A stretch of 64,000 bases of DNA from Acidobacteriaceae bacterium (GCA_019240405.1 JAFAYL010000043.1:53374-117373); one strand, 5' to 3'. Shown: positions 49,086 to 58,345, numbered from the stretch's first letter. Made by a program: numbers and translations. The notes: generated by a model from the letters alone, not told the origin.

Positions 49086-50241
49086 ATTTCTGCCAGATCT
49101 CGGCGTAAGCCTGATCGAAATATCTCCGGGCCGCGGGAGATTCAACAAGATTGCTGTCATGCTTCTCAATCTGCTGCATAAATGCATCGAGGAACCGGCC
49201 AAATTTCGCCAATGTTGCAGTATCGCCGTTCACCAATCCAGTGTGTATCGCCTCTTCCGCTTCAGGCGAGAGCACCTCGATGCGGCCGACGAACACGCGT
49301 TTCACCTCGGCGGGCCTAGGCTTAATGCTTAAGGGGAGCTGAGCATTAACGAAAGAGCGCGGAACAATGTATAAAACGCGCATGCCTTCTTCGAACCATG
49401 AATCTTGCCACGTGTCGATCATGGCCAGCGCTTCTTTCCTGTAAAGCCCAGAGTCGATAAGAGACTTAGCTAGTTGCTCGCGAAGGTTAGTCAGATTGCC
49501 GGTTAGCTCCGGCGGATCAATTGTCGCGGAAGACTTTATATCAGGGCGAAACCGATAGCCGACGTTCCCATCCCGATTTTCAAACACAATCGCGAACGGG
49601 ATCGGAGCCGTGCCGCTGTTGCGAAGCTCGAGTTTTCCATCATTTGTGAATCTCGGCTCCAGCGGAATCGAAAAATCAGCGATTCCCCGATAAAAGATGA
49701 ACTTTTCATTGTCATCACCGATGCGGAGCGGAGCCGAATCGGTATTGCGAGCAGCGTAATAGCGGCTTGAGCCTTGGCTCGAAGGAAATGGGAGACTCGC
49801 GCCTGTCGATACTTGAACGCCGTCCCAATCAATTTTTCCATGCATGAATGGCTCGTAAGAAGCGTTCTGTGACGTTTCCGGGCTTACGCGCGTGGCTTGC
49901 GGGTACCATTCCGTGATCCAACCATGCGGGAAATGCACGTGAACAGATAACGTTTCTTTGTCTGGAGCATAGAAGTACAAAACAGGAGTCTCCATACGCA
50001 CCAAACCTGGCGCAAATTTGGTATTGAAAGGGCCAAGCCGGTTCACGAAACACGGCAGGTCCGGCGCGCCAAATAAGGGCGCCCATTGCACGGCGCTTCC
50101 GTCCTCGCCTGCTACGGACGTGAATGTTCCCCATTCATGGGCGATGAGCCCGGCGTCTGCGGGAGCCGCGCTTGCGCCCGCTGCCGATATTGCCATCACG
50201 ACGAAAACTGCTGGATTCACAATCGTATTCACGAGTGACAT
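49060..50241 (-). CDS. Exported hypothetical protein with HEWGTFTSVAG motif
   Basis: 393 residues with a signal peptide (NPAVFVVMAISAAGASAAPA). Just after it lies HEWGTFTSVAGEDGS, a motif I know only from uncharacterised acidobacterial and planctomycete proteins. Further regions are VLYFYAPDKETLSVHVHFPHG, KFIFYRGIADFSIPLEP and a WQDSWFEEGMRVLYIVPRSFV block; the C-terminus is helical. No catalytic motif is recognised. It is convergent with the PEP-mutase-like gene (26-bp overlap) and divergent from the YihY gene. Confidence 0.75.
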   Translation of the reverse strand: MSLVNTIVNPAVFVVMAISAAGASAAPADAGLIAHEWGTFTSVAGEDGSAVQWAPLFGAPDLPCFVNRLGPFNTKFAPGLVRMETPVLYFYAPDKETLSVHVHFPHGWITEWYPQATRVSPETSQNASYEPFMHGKIDWDGVQVSTGASLPFPSSQGSSRYYAARNTDSAPLRIGDDNEKFIFYRGIADFSIPLEPRFTNDGKLELRNSGTAPIPFAIVFENRDGNVGYRFRPDIKSSATIDPPELTGNLTNLREQLAKSLIDSGLYRKEALAMIDTWQDSWFEEGMRVLYIVPRSFVNAQLPLSIKPRPAEVKRVFVGRIEVLSPEAEEAIHTGLVNGDTATLAKFGRFLDAFMQQIEKHDSNLVESPAARRYFDQAYAEIWQKFNAKSCVQ

Positions 50242-50331
50242 AGGTCTTATACCTTACCTGGTCAGGCAATGTAAAGGACGGTACTCAACTAGGTTTTGTT
50301 AACCATTGCGGCGTGCGGGAGTCTAACAAAT

Positions 50332-51396
50332 ATGGCCGAAGAAACCGCGAAACACATACTCGAGCCAAGTGGAACGGAGATTGCTACAGCCGCGGGAGGT
50401 GCGCGGCGATACCGAAAAGCGCTTAAGGATTTGCGATGGTCCGATATCAAAGCCATGCTCAGCGAAAGCTTCGACGAATGGAGCAGACATAAAGCTCCGC
50501 GCTTAGGGGCATCACTCGCGTTTTATACGCTGCTCTCTCTCGCGCCGCTCATGCTAGTCGTCGTTTCTATAGTGGGCCTGGTATTCGGCCACGGTGCTGC
50601 CGAGCGTGATGTCGTCCAACAGGTTCAGATGCTCATCGGACCTGCAGGGGCGAAGGCGATTCAGGCAGTCCTTGAAGGATCGCACAATACGACGCACGGC
50701 ATTCTCGCGACAATGATCGGACTAATAACTCTCTTGTTCGGCGCCTCCGGAGTGTTGATCGAGCTTCGCGATGCGTTAAACACGATTTGGGAAGTGCCTA
50801 GTCCAACCTTCACAGGAATGAAAAAGATCACAGCCTTTATCAAAGAGCGGCTTTTTTCGTTTGCCATCGTGCTCTCGATTGGATTTCTGCTCGTCGTCTC
50901 ACTCGCTGTTAGCGCGTGGATCGCCGCTCTGGGTAGCCTTTCGGCGTCCGTCCTGCCAGGCGAAGAGGTGCTGCTCCACGTCATGAACACTGTGGTCTCG
51001 TTCGTCATCATCACCGGCCTCTTCGCATCGATTTACAAAATCATGCCCGACGTACCGATCGAGTGGCGCGATGTCATCCTTGGCGGTGCGGCGACATCGC
51101 TTCTGTTTACGCTTGGAAAACTTCTACTCGCCCTCTATTTAGGGAAAGCCAGCATCGCCTCGAGCTACGGAGCGGCTGCATCGCTTGTGATCCTCGTGGT
51201 TTGGGTCTACTATTCCGGACAGATTTTTTTCTTCGGAGCCGAGCTCACAAGAAGTTTCGCCAACTGCTATGGCTCCCAACCTGGTTCGTATCCTGAAGGC
51301 ATGGTGAAAGCCGCTACCGCAACCGCTACTGGTCCAGGACTCACGGTGGAACCATCCACCGGCAAGAAAATTATTCTTCCATCAGGGCGCGAGTAA
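50332..51396 (+). CDS. YihY/virulence factor BrkB family membrane protein
   Basis: 354 residues from the ATG at 50332 (an in-frame TTG at 50296 is an artefact of the longer frame). An N-terminal cytoplasmic part has SFDEWSRHKAPRLGASLAFYTLLSLAPLML at the first helix, typical of the family; five or six further membrane segments follow (LVVVSIVGLVFGHG, ILATMIGLITLLFGASGVLI, LFSFAIVLSIGFLLVVSLAV, VVSFVIITGLFASI, GGAATSLLFTLGKLLLALYLG, AASLVILVVWVYYSGQIFFFGA). The family (formerly confused with RNase BN) is of unknown function, perhaps a transporter. No Shine-Dalgarno sequence is visible. Convergent with 51432. Confidence 0.92.
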   Translation: MAEETAKHILEPSGTEIATAAGGARRYRKALKDLRWSDIKAMLSESFDEWSRHKAPRLGASLAFYTLLSLAPLMLVVVSIVGLVFGHGAAERDVVQQVQMLIGPAGAKAIQAVLEGSHNTTHGILATMIGLITLLFGASGVLIELRDALNTIWEVPSPTFTGMKKITAFIKERLFSFAIVLSIGFLLVVSLAVSAWIAALGSLSASVLPGEEVLLHVMNTVVSFVIITGLFASIYKIMPDVPIEWRDVILGGAATSLLFTLGKLLLALYLGKASIASSYGAAASLVILVVWVYYSGQIFFFGAELTRSFANCYGSQPGSYPEGMVKAATATATGPGLTVEPSTGKKIILPSGRE

Positions 51397-51431
51397 ATCA
51401 CGTTACAACCGTTCCCCAGCGGCTCCTCCTA

Positions 51432-52100
51432 TTACTTCCGCTTGGCCTCTTCCACCGCGACCAGTCCCTTCCCAGTCGAAAGTTTCCTTTTCTCGCATCG
51501 GACCACTTGACCCGGCCTGAACTCCCACGTCTCAGTCTCTGGCATCTCTTCCGTGATTCGGTAATAGTTGCGCGCCACCTGCTCGGCTCTCACTGACCGC
51601 ATCACATGCAGCCCCTCGCCGACCAGGTTCACATAGATGCTCACTTCTTTCCCTGCTCGAATCTGAAGCGGCTCTTCCGCGGCTACGCTTCTCTCGATCG
51701 GTGCAGCCGGCTCAGCAGCGCTACTTGCCTCAATCGGCGCTGCGATTGTCTCAGGGCGGTAATCGTCTGCCGTTTCTCGAGCGCTCATTCGCCCCCGATC
51801 GATCGCCCAGATTACAAGCGTCGCAATAAGCCAGGCCAAAGCCGCCGAGTACACTCCCGACGGCAGGGCCACGCCAAGGAAATCGAGCAGACGAAGCGCG
51901 ACCACGAAACAGAACCCAAACACCGCGGCGAATGCAAGGCTCTGCGATCCAGAGCGGTAGCCCTCGCGATCGTACGCAAACAGGACCAGAATTAAAACAA
52001 TTCCCACGATGCTCGCGGGCAGTGCGGGAAGCGTATGCCCTACTCCCGCGGCAATCATTGCTGCCGCCAATGTCACCGCGTCGATTCGAGAACTCCGCAC
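51432..52100 (-). CDS. Hypothetical membrane protein with cytoplasmic or exported C-terminal domain
   Basis: 222 residues starting at GTG, which overlaps the stop of the upstream aldo-keto reductase gene by one base (TAGTG). Three membrane segments lie in the first 100 residues (LAAAMIAAGVGHTLPALPA, IVGIVLILVLFAYD, AFAAVFGFCFVVALRLL, with ALAWLIATLVIWAI after). A Glu/Ala-rich linker leads to a small soluble region (IYVNLVGEGLHVMRSVRAEQ, YYRITEEMPETETWEF). No family is recognised. It is probably co-transcribed with the aldo-keto reductase gene. Confidence 0.7.
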   Translation of the reverse strand: MRSSRIDAVTLAAAMIAAGVGHTLPALPASIVGIVLILVLFAYDREGYRSGSQSLAFAAVFGFCFVVALRLLDFLGVALPSGVYSAALAWLIATLVIWAIDRGRMSARETADDYRPETIAAPIEASSAAEPAAPIERSVAAEEPLQIRAGKEVSIYVNLVGEGLHVMRSVRAEQVARNYYRITEEMPETETWEFRPGQVVRCEKRKLSTGKGLVAVEEAKRK

Positions 52101-53068
52101 TATGCTTCCGCCTCGCCCGACAACTCGCTCGCCCGGTTCAACAACGCCACCGCAGAATCATCCAGCTTCAGCTCCGTCGCCTCAGTCAATTCATTCAGTT
52201 GTTCGAGGTTTGTTGCGCTCGCAATCGGAGCCGTTATGTTCGGCCGCGCAATCAACCAAGCGAGCGAAACCTTCGCGGGGGTCGAGTCATATTGCTCGGC
52301 AACCTGATCCAGCGCGTCCAAAATCCGAAAGCCCCGCCGCGTGAGATATTTTTTTACCACCTGTCCGCGCGCCTTCTGTTCAGCGTCTTCTCTCGACCTG
52401 TACTTTCCGGTCAGAAATCCGCTCGCCAATGCATAATAGGGGATCACTCCCAAGCCTTTTTCTTCGCAGAACGGCTCAAGCTGCGCTTCGTACTCCGCGC
52501 GATCGTACAAGTTGTACAACGGCTGCAAGCTTTCGTATCTCGCGAAACCGTTCCTCTCACTCACGTCGAGCGCCTGCGCAAGCCGCTCCCGGGAATAATT
52601 CGAAGTGCCGATCACCCGTACTTTCCCGTCACGAACCAATCCCGTAAATGCTTCGAGCGTTTCCTCGAGCGGCGTCGCCATATCGTCAACGTGCGCCTGG
52701 TAAAGATCGATGTAATCAGTCTGGAGCCGCTTCAGCGAATCCTCTACCGCTTCAAAAATGTGTTTCCGCGTGAGGCCCTTCTTCGCCGGACCCACCTCGC
52801 TCCCCACTTTCGTCGCGATGATCACCCGGTTGCGCTTCTTGGTTCGCGTCAGCCATTTGCCGATGATCGTTTCTGATTCGCCGCCCTGGTTTCCCGGCGC
52901 CCATTTCGAATACACATCCGCTGTGTCGATGAAATTGAATTCCGCGTCCACGAACGCGTCCAATAATCGGAATGACATCGCCTCATCCGCCGTCCACCCA
53001 AAAACATTGCCGCCAAAAGCTAGCGGAGAAACTTCCATTCCCGAATTCCCCAATGTGCGTCTTGCCAT
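52100..53068 (-). CDS. Aldo/keto reductase
   Basis: 322 residues, NADPH-dependent (beta/alpha)8 oxidoreductase. Family blocks: FNFIDTADVYSKW (with the catalytic Asp and Tyr), VIIATKVGSEVG (catalytic Lys), YIDLYQAHVDD (the His), RVIGTSNYS and the NADP-site end IASATNLEQLNEL. It is most like the AKR11/YajO-type group of unknown physiological substrate. It is followed by and overlaps a membrane-protein gene. Confidence 0.93.
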   Translation of the reverse strand: MARRTLGNSGMEVSPLAFGGNVFGWTADEAMSFRLLDAFVDAEFNFIDTADVYSKWAPGNQGGESETIIGKWLTRTKKRNRVIIATKVGSEVGPAKKGLTRKHIFEAVEDSLKRLQTDYIDLYQAHVDDMATPLEETLEAFTGLVRDGKVRVIGTSNYSRERLAQALDVSERNGFARYESLQPLYNLYDRAEYEAQLEPFCEEKGLGVIPYYALASGFLTGKYRSREDAEQKARGQVVKKYLTRRGFRILDALDQVAEQYDSTPAKVSLAWLIARPNITAPIASATNLEQLNELTEATELKLDDSAVALLNRASELSGEAEA

Positions 53069-53274
53069 ATTTGCCCTAAGATCTTAATTCTAGAGTGGCG
53101 CCCGCAAAGGCCCCATCAGCAATCTCTCCCGCCTGCTTAGATTGCGCAAACTTGGGGGCCTGCCCAGCCCACTTTGCATGCTCGGGTAGGAGAGCGATCA
53201 GGCTAAACCATCTCGATTGGCTACCGCATCCGCGGATGGCAATGTTACCGCGCGCAATCCTTACCGGGCGGCGC

Positions 53275-55758
53275 TCACTCCGTTCGTAGCGCCTGAATCA
53301 CGTCAACCCGCGCTGCGCGAGCAGCGGGTATTACCGACGCAATCACGGCCGCAAGCAGCAGAATCAAAGCCGAGCTGGCCACCGGCAGCACGCCTGGCGT
53401 TTTCAGATCTGCGAGAAAACTGCCCGCCACACGGGCCAGCACAATCCCGCAGCCCAAGCCGAGAGCAAGTCCCGCAATGGCCATAGCCGCGCCTTCGGCA
53501 ATGACGCGCATCAGCAGAGTCCGCGGCTGGGATCCAACGGCAAGCCGTATACCGAATTCCCGCGTGCGTCCACTCACCGAAAACGCGAGCACGCCCGCAA
53601 CACCCACCACCGCAATCAGCAGCGCCACCCCTGCGAAAATACTAAACACTACCGCGTTCAGCCGCTCTGGCGAGAGCACCTCTGCGCGTATGTCATCAAG
53701 GGTCGCCGCATGCTCAACCGGCTGGTCCGCCGACATGCTCCGCATAATGCGCGTGATCGGCGTGACTAGAGCATAAGGATTCGAGCGCACATGAACGAAA
53801 AGCCGTCCCTGTAACAGCACAGCCTCCTGATCCGCGGGGCGGTAGACCGTCATCGTGGGTTTCGGAACAATGTCCCCGTCGTCCAAGTCCGCAACTACGC
53901 CGATAATGCGCGCCGGCTCCGTGCTGATGTACGGTATTACCTGCAAGATCGGGTCAGTCCACATCAAATGATGATTCAGCGGATCCTGATGTGGGAAGAT
54001 GCGCTGCGCTACGCTCTGGCTGATGATAACAACGCGCTCGCTGCCGCTGCGATCCGCGTCATTGAAATCGCGCCCTTCGAGGAGAGGCAGCCCTAGCGTG
54101 GCGAAAAATCCAGGCGAGACGATCCGAAACCCGGCGCTATGATGCTCTTCGGATGGCGAGGGAACATGCCCGTCTGTGCCGAACTGTAGCCCGATCTCGT
54201 TCGACACCTCCAGCCACGGAACAAACATGCCAATAGCGACGTTCTGAACGCCGGGGAGCTCCCGGATTCGCCGGGTCGCTTCGCGGTAGTATTCCACTAC
54301 CTGCGCGGGCGTTTTCCCCACATGCAGCACGGGCACGTTTACTGCAAGCACGTGGCGCGTATCCAAACCAGTCTGCGCAGCTTCGAGCGAAAGCAGCGTC
54401 TTCACAGCGGCGCCCGCCGAGGCCACCAGCACGAATGAGGCAGCGATCTGAACTACCGCAAAGATCCTCAACTTTCGATTCGCGACACCCGTCACGCGAG
54501 TGCTCCCACTGCTTAGACCGAATCCTTGAACGCCCCCCGCCAACGGCAGGCGCGGAACGAATGCCAGCAACGCCGCGGCGACGATCGCAAGTCCCGCTCC
54601 CACCCAAAGAACGCTTGAATCCACTTTGAGATCGATCGCCCGCACCGAAAATCGGGACATGTAGTGGGCGAGAACGGACACCATCGGGTTCGCGATCAGC
54701 AGTCCGAGAAGCGCCCCGACGATGCACAGCAGCAGACTTTCGGCCAATAGAGTTCGCCGCAACGCGCCGGCACTCGCCCCGAGCGCCGCCCGAATCCCGA
54801 GCTCCGCTTCGCGCCGCACACTCCGGGCCAGAATCAGATTCGCGACGTTTGAGCACGCGATGATGAAGATCAGCACCGACGTAGCCATTAACACCAGCAG
54901 TATCGTTCGCGCGCCGGACGTCAGCTCATCGCGCAGCCTCACGGCGCTGATTTCGTAGTCCGCTTTAGCTGGATAGTCTTCGGGATGCTCGCGTTTCATA
55001 CGCGCGTAGGCCGCCTGCAGCTGCGCGCGCGCCATTTCGAGCGTCGCTCCCGGCGCAAGCCTGCCCAACAGTTCGGTCATTCTGTGTATGCGGTTGGTTA
55101 CCATCGTCGCGGAAAGGTGATGCGAACTGGTCACAACATTCGCAATAATCTCCGTCTCCTGTGGGTAAGGGACGCAGGGCTCGAGAACGCCCACAACCGT
55201 GGCGCTGCGCGCATCGACAAACGAATCGAGCCGGACGGTTTTGCCGAGCACCGTGGGATCGCCCTTCAACGCTGTCGACCAGAAACGATACGTCAACACG
55301 ACCGCCCCCGCGGCATTCGGACCGTCATCGCGCGCATCCAGCAGGCGGCCGAGCACCGGGCGCAGGCCCATCACCTTGAAGTACGATCCATTCACCACGC
55401 CGGCATTCACCGTGCGGGGTTGCCCGAGCCCGACCATAGTAAAGGTAATCTGCGAGAAATCGCCGTACAAATTCAGCGCTTTCACGCGCGACCGCAGTTC
55501 CACGATCTCCGGTATTGAGAAGGTCGCGTCTTGGGTCCCCATGCCGCGTGCGCTCTGGCGGATGTAAATCAGCCGGTTTTCATCGCGATTGACCAGCGGG
55601 CGCAGCAGCACGCCGCGCACCAGGCTGAACATCGCCGCATTCGCGCCGATTCCGAGGGCCAGAGTCACGATGACCGTCGCCATCAGCCCTTTTTCGTGGC
55701 TTAACGAACGCGCGCTGACTTTCAACTCGCGCAGGAAAGACTCAACCTTTTCGAACAT
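53275..55758 (-). CDS. ADOP-type ABC transporter permease (MacB/FtsX-like), no ATPase gene adjacent
   Basis: 827 residues from the ATG at 55758, with GAAGGA 7 nt upstream; an in-frame start at 55791 lacks one. Two MacB_PCD-FtsX modules are present: the first helix (LMATVIVTLALGIGANAAMF) and periplasmic domain with ATVVGVLEP, then a trio of helices (ILLVLMATSVLIFIIACSN, GALLGLLIANPMVSVLAHYM), a second periplasmic region and a final FtsX group (GVALLIAVVGVAGVLAFSVS, PVASSALILLLAAVIASVIP). Such permeases of Acidobacteria occur without their own ATPase and are abundant in these genomes. The substrate is unknown; macrolide-type or lipoprotein export is inferred from MacB. The 206-nt gap before it (53069-53274) holds no gene. 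Confidence 0.92.
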   Translation of the reverse strand: MFEKVESFLRELKVSARSLSHEKGLMATVIVTLALGIGANAAMFSLVRGVLLRPLVNRDENRLIYIRQSARGMGTQDATFSIPEIVELRSRVKALNLYGDFSQITFTMVGLGQPRTVNAGVVNGSYFKVMGLRPVLGRLLDARDDGPNAAGAVVLTYRFWSTALKGDPTVLGKTVRLDSFVDARSATVVGVLEPCVPYPQETEIIANVVTSSHHLSATMVTNRIHRMTELLGRLAPGATLEMARAQLQAAYARMKREHPEDYPAKADYEISAVRLRDELTSGARTILLVLMATSVLIFIIACSNVANLILARSVRREAELGIRAALGASAGALRRTLLAESLLLCIVGALLGLLIANPMVSVLAHYMSRFSVRAIDLKVDSSVLWVGAGLAIVAAALLAFVPRLPLAGGVQGFGLSSGSTRVTGVANRKLRIFAVVQIAASFVLVASAGAAVKTLLSLEAAQTGLDTRHVLAVNVPVLHVGKTPAQVVEYYREATRRIRELPGVQNVAIGMFVPWLEVSNEIGLQFGTDGHVPSPSEEHHSAGFRIVSPGFFATLGLPLLEGRDFNDADRSGSERVVIISQSVAQRIFPHQDPLNHHLMWTDPILQVIPYISTEPARIIGVVADLDDGDIVPKPTMTVYRPADQEAVLLQGRLFVHVRSNPYALVTPITRIMRSMSADQPVEHAATLDDIRAEVLSPERLNAVVFSIFAGVALLIAVVGVAGVLAFSVSGRTREFGIRLAVGSQPRTLLMRVIAEGAAMAIAGLALGLGCGIVLARVAGSFLADLKTPGVLPVASSALILLLAAVIASVIPAARAARVDVIQALRTE

Positions 55759-56027
55759 GGACGTTCCTTCTGTGACAGGGTAGTTCCGCAAGTCTGTGGC
55801 CCCTGCTATGGTTCTAATAATAAAGGCCGCTCGCGCGCCAAATAAACCGGCTACTGTTCATTTCCGGAATTCTTGCGTCCGGAACATGACAAACGCATCG
55901 GCATCCGTAGGGCCTCAACGGAACTTCCGCACGAAGTCAAAACAAGCGCAGATCATCCGGATAAGATTCCACCCCGTACGGTCTCACGCGAGTCGCCGCT
56001 ATGTCAATTTTAAGTAAGACCACAGTT

Positions 56028-56459
56028 ATGGCCCCACCTATTGTTACCTATCGCGGAACCGTTTATCCCTGGCATTGCGATCACATGGGGCACATGAATG
56101 TGATGTGGTACGTCGGGAAATTCGATGAGGCAACTTGGCAGCTATTGGCTTCGATTGGTCTCTCCCGAGCACGTCTCCGTGACGAAGGAATCGGGATGGC
56201 CGCGGTCGAGCAGCACATTGAGTACAAGCGCGAATTGTTCGCCGGTGACCTTCTAACGATTCGCTCGACCGTACAGGAGGTCCGTGAGAAAGCCCTCATC
56301 TTTCTACACGAAATGATCAATCAGGAAACCGACGAGCTTGCTGCGCGCACTGTTTTGACCGCCGTCTGCATCGACCGGACCACGCGAAAGGCGAAGCCTC
56401 TTCCCTCTGATATCCGGGACCGTTTCGTGAGTACGTCCCCGACGACTGCGGACCAGTAA
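56028..56459 (+). CDS. Hotdog-fold acyl-CoA thioesterase (4HBT type)
   Basis: 143 residues from the ATG at 56028; an in-frame ATG at 56001 would add nine. The hotdog-fold signature VYPWHCDHMGHMNVMWYVGKF contains the Asp of the 4-hydroxybenzoyl-CoA thioesterase family (here D in CDHMGHMN). EQHIEYKRELFAGDLLTI and ELAARTVLTAVCIDRTTRKA complete the fold. It hydrolyses acyl-CoA thioesters; the acyl chain is unknown. The MOSC-Nudix gene starts 19 nt later on the same strand but has its own promoter. Confidence 0.9.
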   Translation: MAPPIVTYRGTVYPWHCDHMGHMNVMWYVGKFDEATWQLLASIGLSRARLRDEGIGMAAVEQHIEYKRELFAGDLLTIRSTVQEVREKALIFLHEMINQETDELAARTVLTAVCIDRTTRKAKPLPSDIRDRFVSTSPTTADQ

Positions 56460-56466
56460 GCAGCCC

Positions 56467-56481
56467 TATAATCGGCACATG
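56467..56481 (+). promoter_or_regulatory. Consensus -10 element immediately before the MOSC-Nudix start
   Basis: A perfect TATAAT (56467-56472) with 6 nt to the ATG at 56479, and no Shine-Dalgarno sequence: the clearest leaderless-type start in the window. Confidence 0.6.
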
Positions 56482-57327
56482 AACGGACGTGTCGACGCCA
56501 TCTACACAGCACCTGCCGAAGCGCTGCCCGTCATCCGCAGGGACCGGGTCCATGCCCGCCCCGGCATTGGTCTTGATGGCGACCGCTACGCCCACGGCAC
56601 GGGATTCTGGTCCCACGACGGCAAAGTCAGCCGGGATCTTACACTCATCGAGGCTGAAGTAATCGAGGCCTTGCGCACCGAACTCGCCGGGCGCCTTGAT
56701 TTCGGAGCGCTGCGCCGAAACATCGTGACCCGTGGAGTTAAGCTCAACGAACTTGTCGGAAGAAGATTCTGCATCGGAACAGTCGTTGTCGAAGGAACCA
56801 GTCTTTGTGAGCCTTGTGCGCACCTGGAGCGCATTGTTGGCCGGCCGGTTCTTCGCACTCTCGTCCATCGCGGCGGCGTCCGGGGGAACATCTTGACCAT
56901 GGGTGAGATCCACACCGGCCAGCCAATATCCGTTCTGGTTCCACAGGTCGGGGTCGGCGTTATAGTCAAGCGTTCCGGAAGATACTTGTTGGGTCTTCGT
57001 AAGGGAACAGAGCGCGGCCATTTGACTTGGTCAATTCCCGGCGGGTCTGTCGCATCAGGTGAAACTGTGCTGGATTGCGCCGTGCGCGAATTGCAGGAGG
57101 AAACCGGCTTGCGGGCGGAAAGACCGCGAGTCGTCTCTCAGACGTTTAATCGCCTCGAAGACGGCTGCGAATGGCAATCCATTTTTGTTGCGGTGGACGT
57201 GCCCGGAAATGCTGAACCGGAGCTCCGAGAGCGGCGCAAGTGCGGTGGCTGGGGATGGTTTGAACCAAGCTCGTTACCATCACCGCTGTTCGCCCCTGCT
57301 GCGGCTGCACTCAACTCTGCGGGCTAG
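56479..57327 (+). CDS. MOSC-domain and Nudix-hydrolase fusion protein
   Basis: 282 residues. Residues 1-about 150 match MOSC domains, the beta-barrel of molybdenum-cofactor sulfurases and YiiM-like proteins: GIGLDGDRYAHGTG, RDLTLIEAEVIEAL, IVTRGVKLNELVGRRF and SLCEPCAHLERIVG (two Cys). Residues about 155-282 form a Nudix hydrolase with the full box GGSVASGETVLDCAVRELQE followed by ETGL, matching Gx5Ex7REUxEExGU. The two domains in one chain are unusual. A possible meaning is detoxification or recycling of a modified cofactor nucleotide, but this is speculative. Its start has TATAAT 6 nt upstream. Confidence 0.9.
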   Translation: MNGRVDAIYTAPAEALPVIRRDRVHARPGIGLDGDRYAHGTGFWSHDGKVSRDLTLIEAEVIEALRTELAGRLDFGALRRNIVTRGVKLNELVGRRFCIGTVVVEGTSLCEPCAHLERIVGRPVLRTLVHRGGVRGNILTMGEIHTGQPISVLVPQVGVGVIVKRSGRYLLGLRKGTERGHLTWSIPGGSVASGETVLDCAVRELQEETGLRAERPRVVSQTFNRLEDGCEWQSIFVAVDVPGNAEPELRERRKCGGWGWFEPSSLPSPLFAPAAAALNSAG

Positions 57328-57361
57328 AAATCCGACTCACCGAGCAGGCCCGGCCTCGCTC

Positions 57362-58345
57362 TCACTCGCCAACAATAATTACTACCTTCCCGCGCGCATG
57401 CCCCTTCTCGACATAGCGGAGACCTTCGCTCGCCTCGCTCAACCGGCAGCGCCTATCGATAACTGGCGTCACCTTTCCGGCCGCCATGAACTCGCCCACC
57501 TCGGTCAAATCTTCTTTATTCATTCGCGCGATGAAAAAGATCATCTTCTTGCTCCCTAACCGGGACCACACCAGCGCTCCCATCGTGCGCGCGATAATGC
57601 CAGTCGCCCGATCTGGTGCTCCGACCAAGACGAGTATCCCCTTGGGATTCAAAACGCGCCTGCATGCCGAGAGCGCAGGTTTCCCAACGCAATCCAAAAT
57701 GATGTCGTAACGTTCGCTACTTCTGGTGAAGTCATTTTGCGTGTAGTCAATTACCCGGTCCGCGCCGATGGAGCGCACCATGTCGATATTTCCCGCGCTG
57801 CACACGCCAGTCACCTGCGCGCCGAATAATTTCGCCATCTGCACTGCGAACGTGCCCACGCCTCCCGCCGCGCCGTTGATCAATACCTTCTGTCCTGCCT
57901 GAATCCGTCCCTTGTCCCGAAGACCCTGTAAAGCGGTTAATGCCGCCACGGGAGCAGACGCCGCTTGCTCGAACGTGACGTTCTCTGGCTTTTTGACTAA
58001 CACCGACTTGATCCCAAACGCGGACGCGGATGTCGCATACTCGGCAAACGCCCCCACACAAGTGCCGAACACTTCGTCTCCCGGTTTGAACTGTGTGACG
58101 TTCCTGCCAATTGCTCCAATCACGCCGGCCACATCGACACCTGGTCTTCTGATCTTCGGCCTGCCGATCCTCAGCAATGTGCGAACAAGAAGCGGGCCGC
58201 CCTTCATCAACTTCCAGTCGAGTGGATTGATAGAAGCCGCGCGGACCTTTATCAAAACTTCGTTGTCTCCGGGTGCCGGCTTCTCAATATCCTGATAGCG
58301 CAAAACATCGGGCGGACCAAAGCCCTCATAGACAATCGCCTTCAT
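57362..58345 (-). CDS. Medium-chain NAD(P)-dependent alcohol dehydrogenase/quinone oxidoreductase
   Basis: 327 residues with an AAGGAAGAG Shine-Dalgarno sequence before the ATG. The zinc-free quinone-reductase-like MDR fold is recognised by YEGFGPPDVLRY, EVLIKVRAASINPLDWK, GVDVAGVIGAIGRNV, and the nucleotide-binding VLINGAAGGVGTFAVQMAK (AAGGVG pattern). Typical reactions are quinone or enone reductions with NADPH; no substrate can be named. It is preceded by the GT39 gene on the same strand at 11 nt, so the two are probably co-transcribed. Confidence 0.93.
   Translation of the reverse strand: MKAIVYEGFGPPDVLRYQDIEKPAPGDNEVLIKVRAASINPLDWKLMKGGPLLVRTLLRIGRPKIRRPGVDVAGVIGAIGRNVTQFKPGDEVFGTCVGAFAEYATSASAFGIKSVLVKKPENVTFEQAASAPVAALTALQGLRDKGRIQAGQKVLINGAAGGVGTFAVQMAKLFGAQVTGVCSAGNIDMVRSIGADRVIDYTQNDFTRSSERYDIILDCVGKPALSACRRVLNPKGILVLVGAPDRATGIIARTMGALVWSRLGSKKMIFFIARMNKEDLTEVGEFMAAGKVTPVIDRRCRLSEASEGLRYVEKGHARGKVVIIVGE

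Noticed and set aside
53069..53274. Possible small gene or repeat in the gap before the ADOP permease
   Set aside because: No ORF with a ribosome binding site and no repeat structure that I could confirm.
55796..56017. 73-codon ORF between permease and thioesterase genes
   Set aside because: No Shine-Dalgarno or leaderless-type element, no recognisable family, and unusual Arg/Asn/Lys composition; treated as intergenic.
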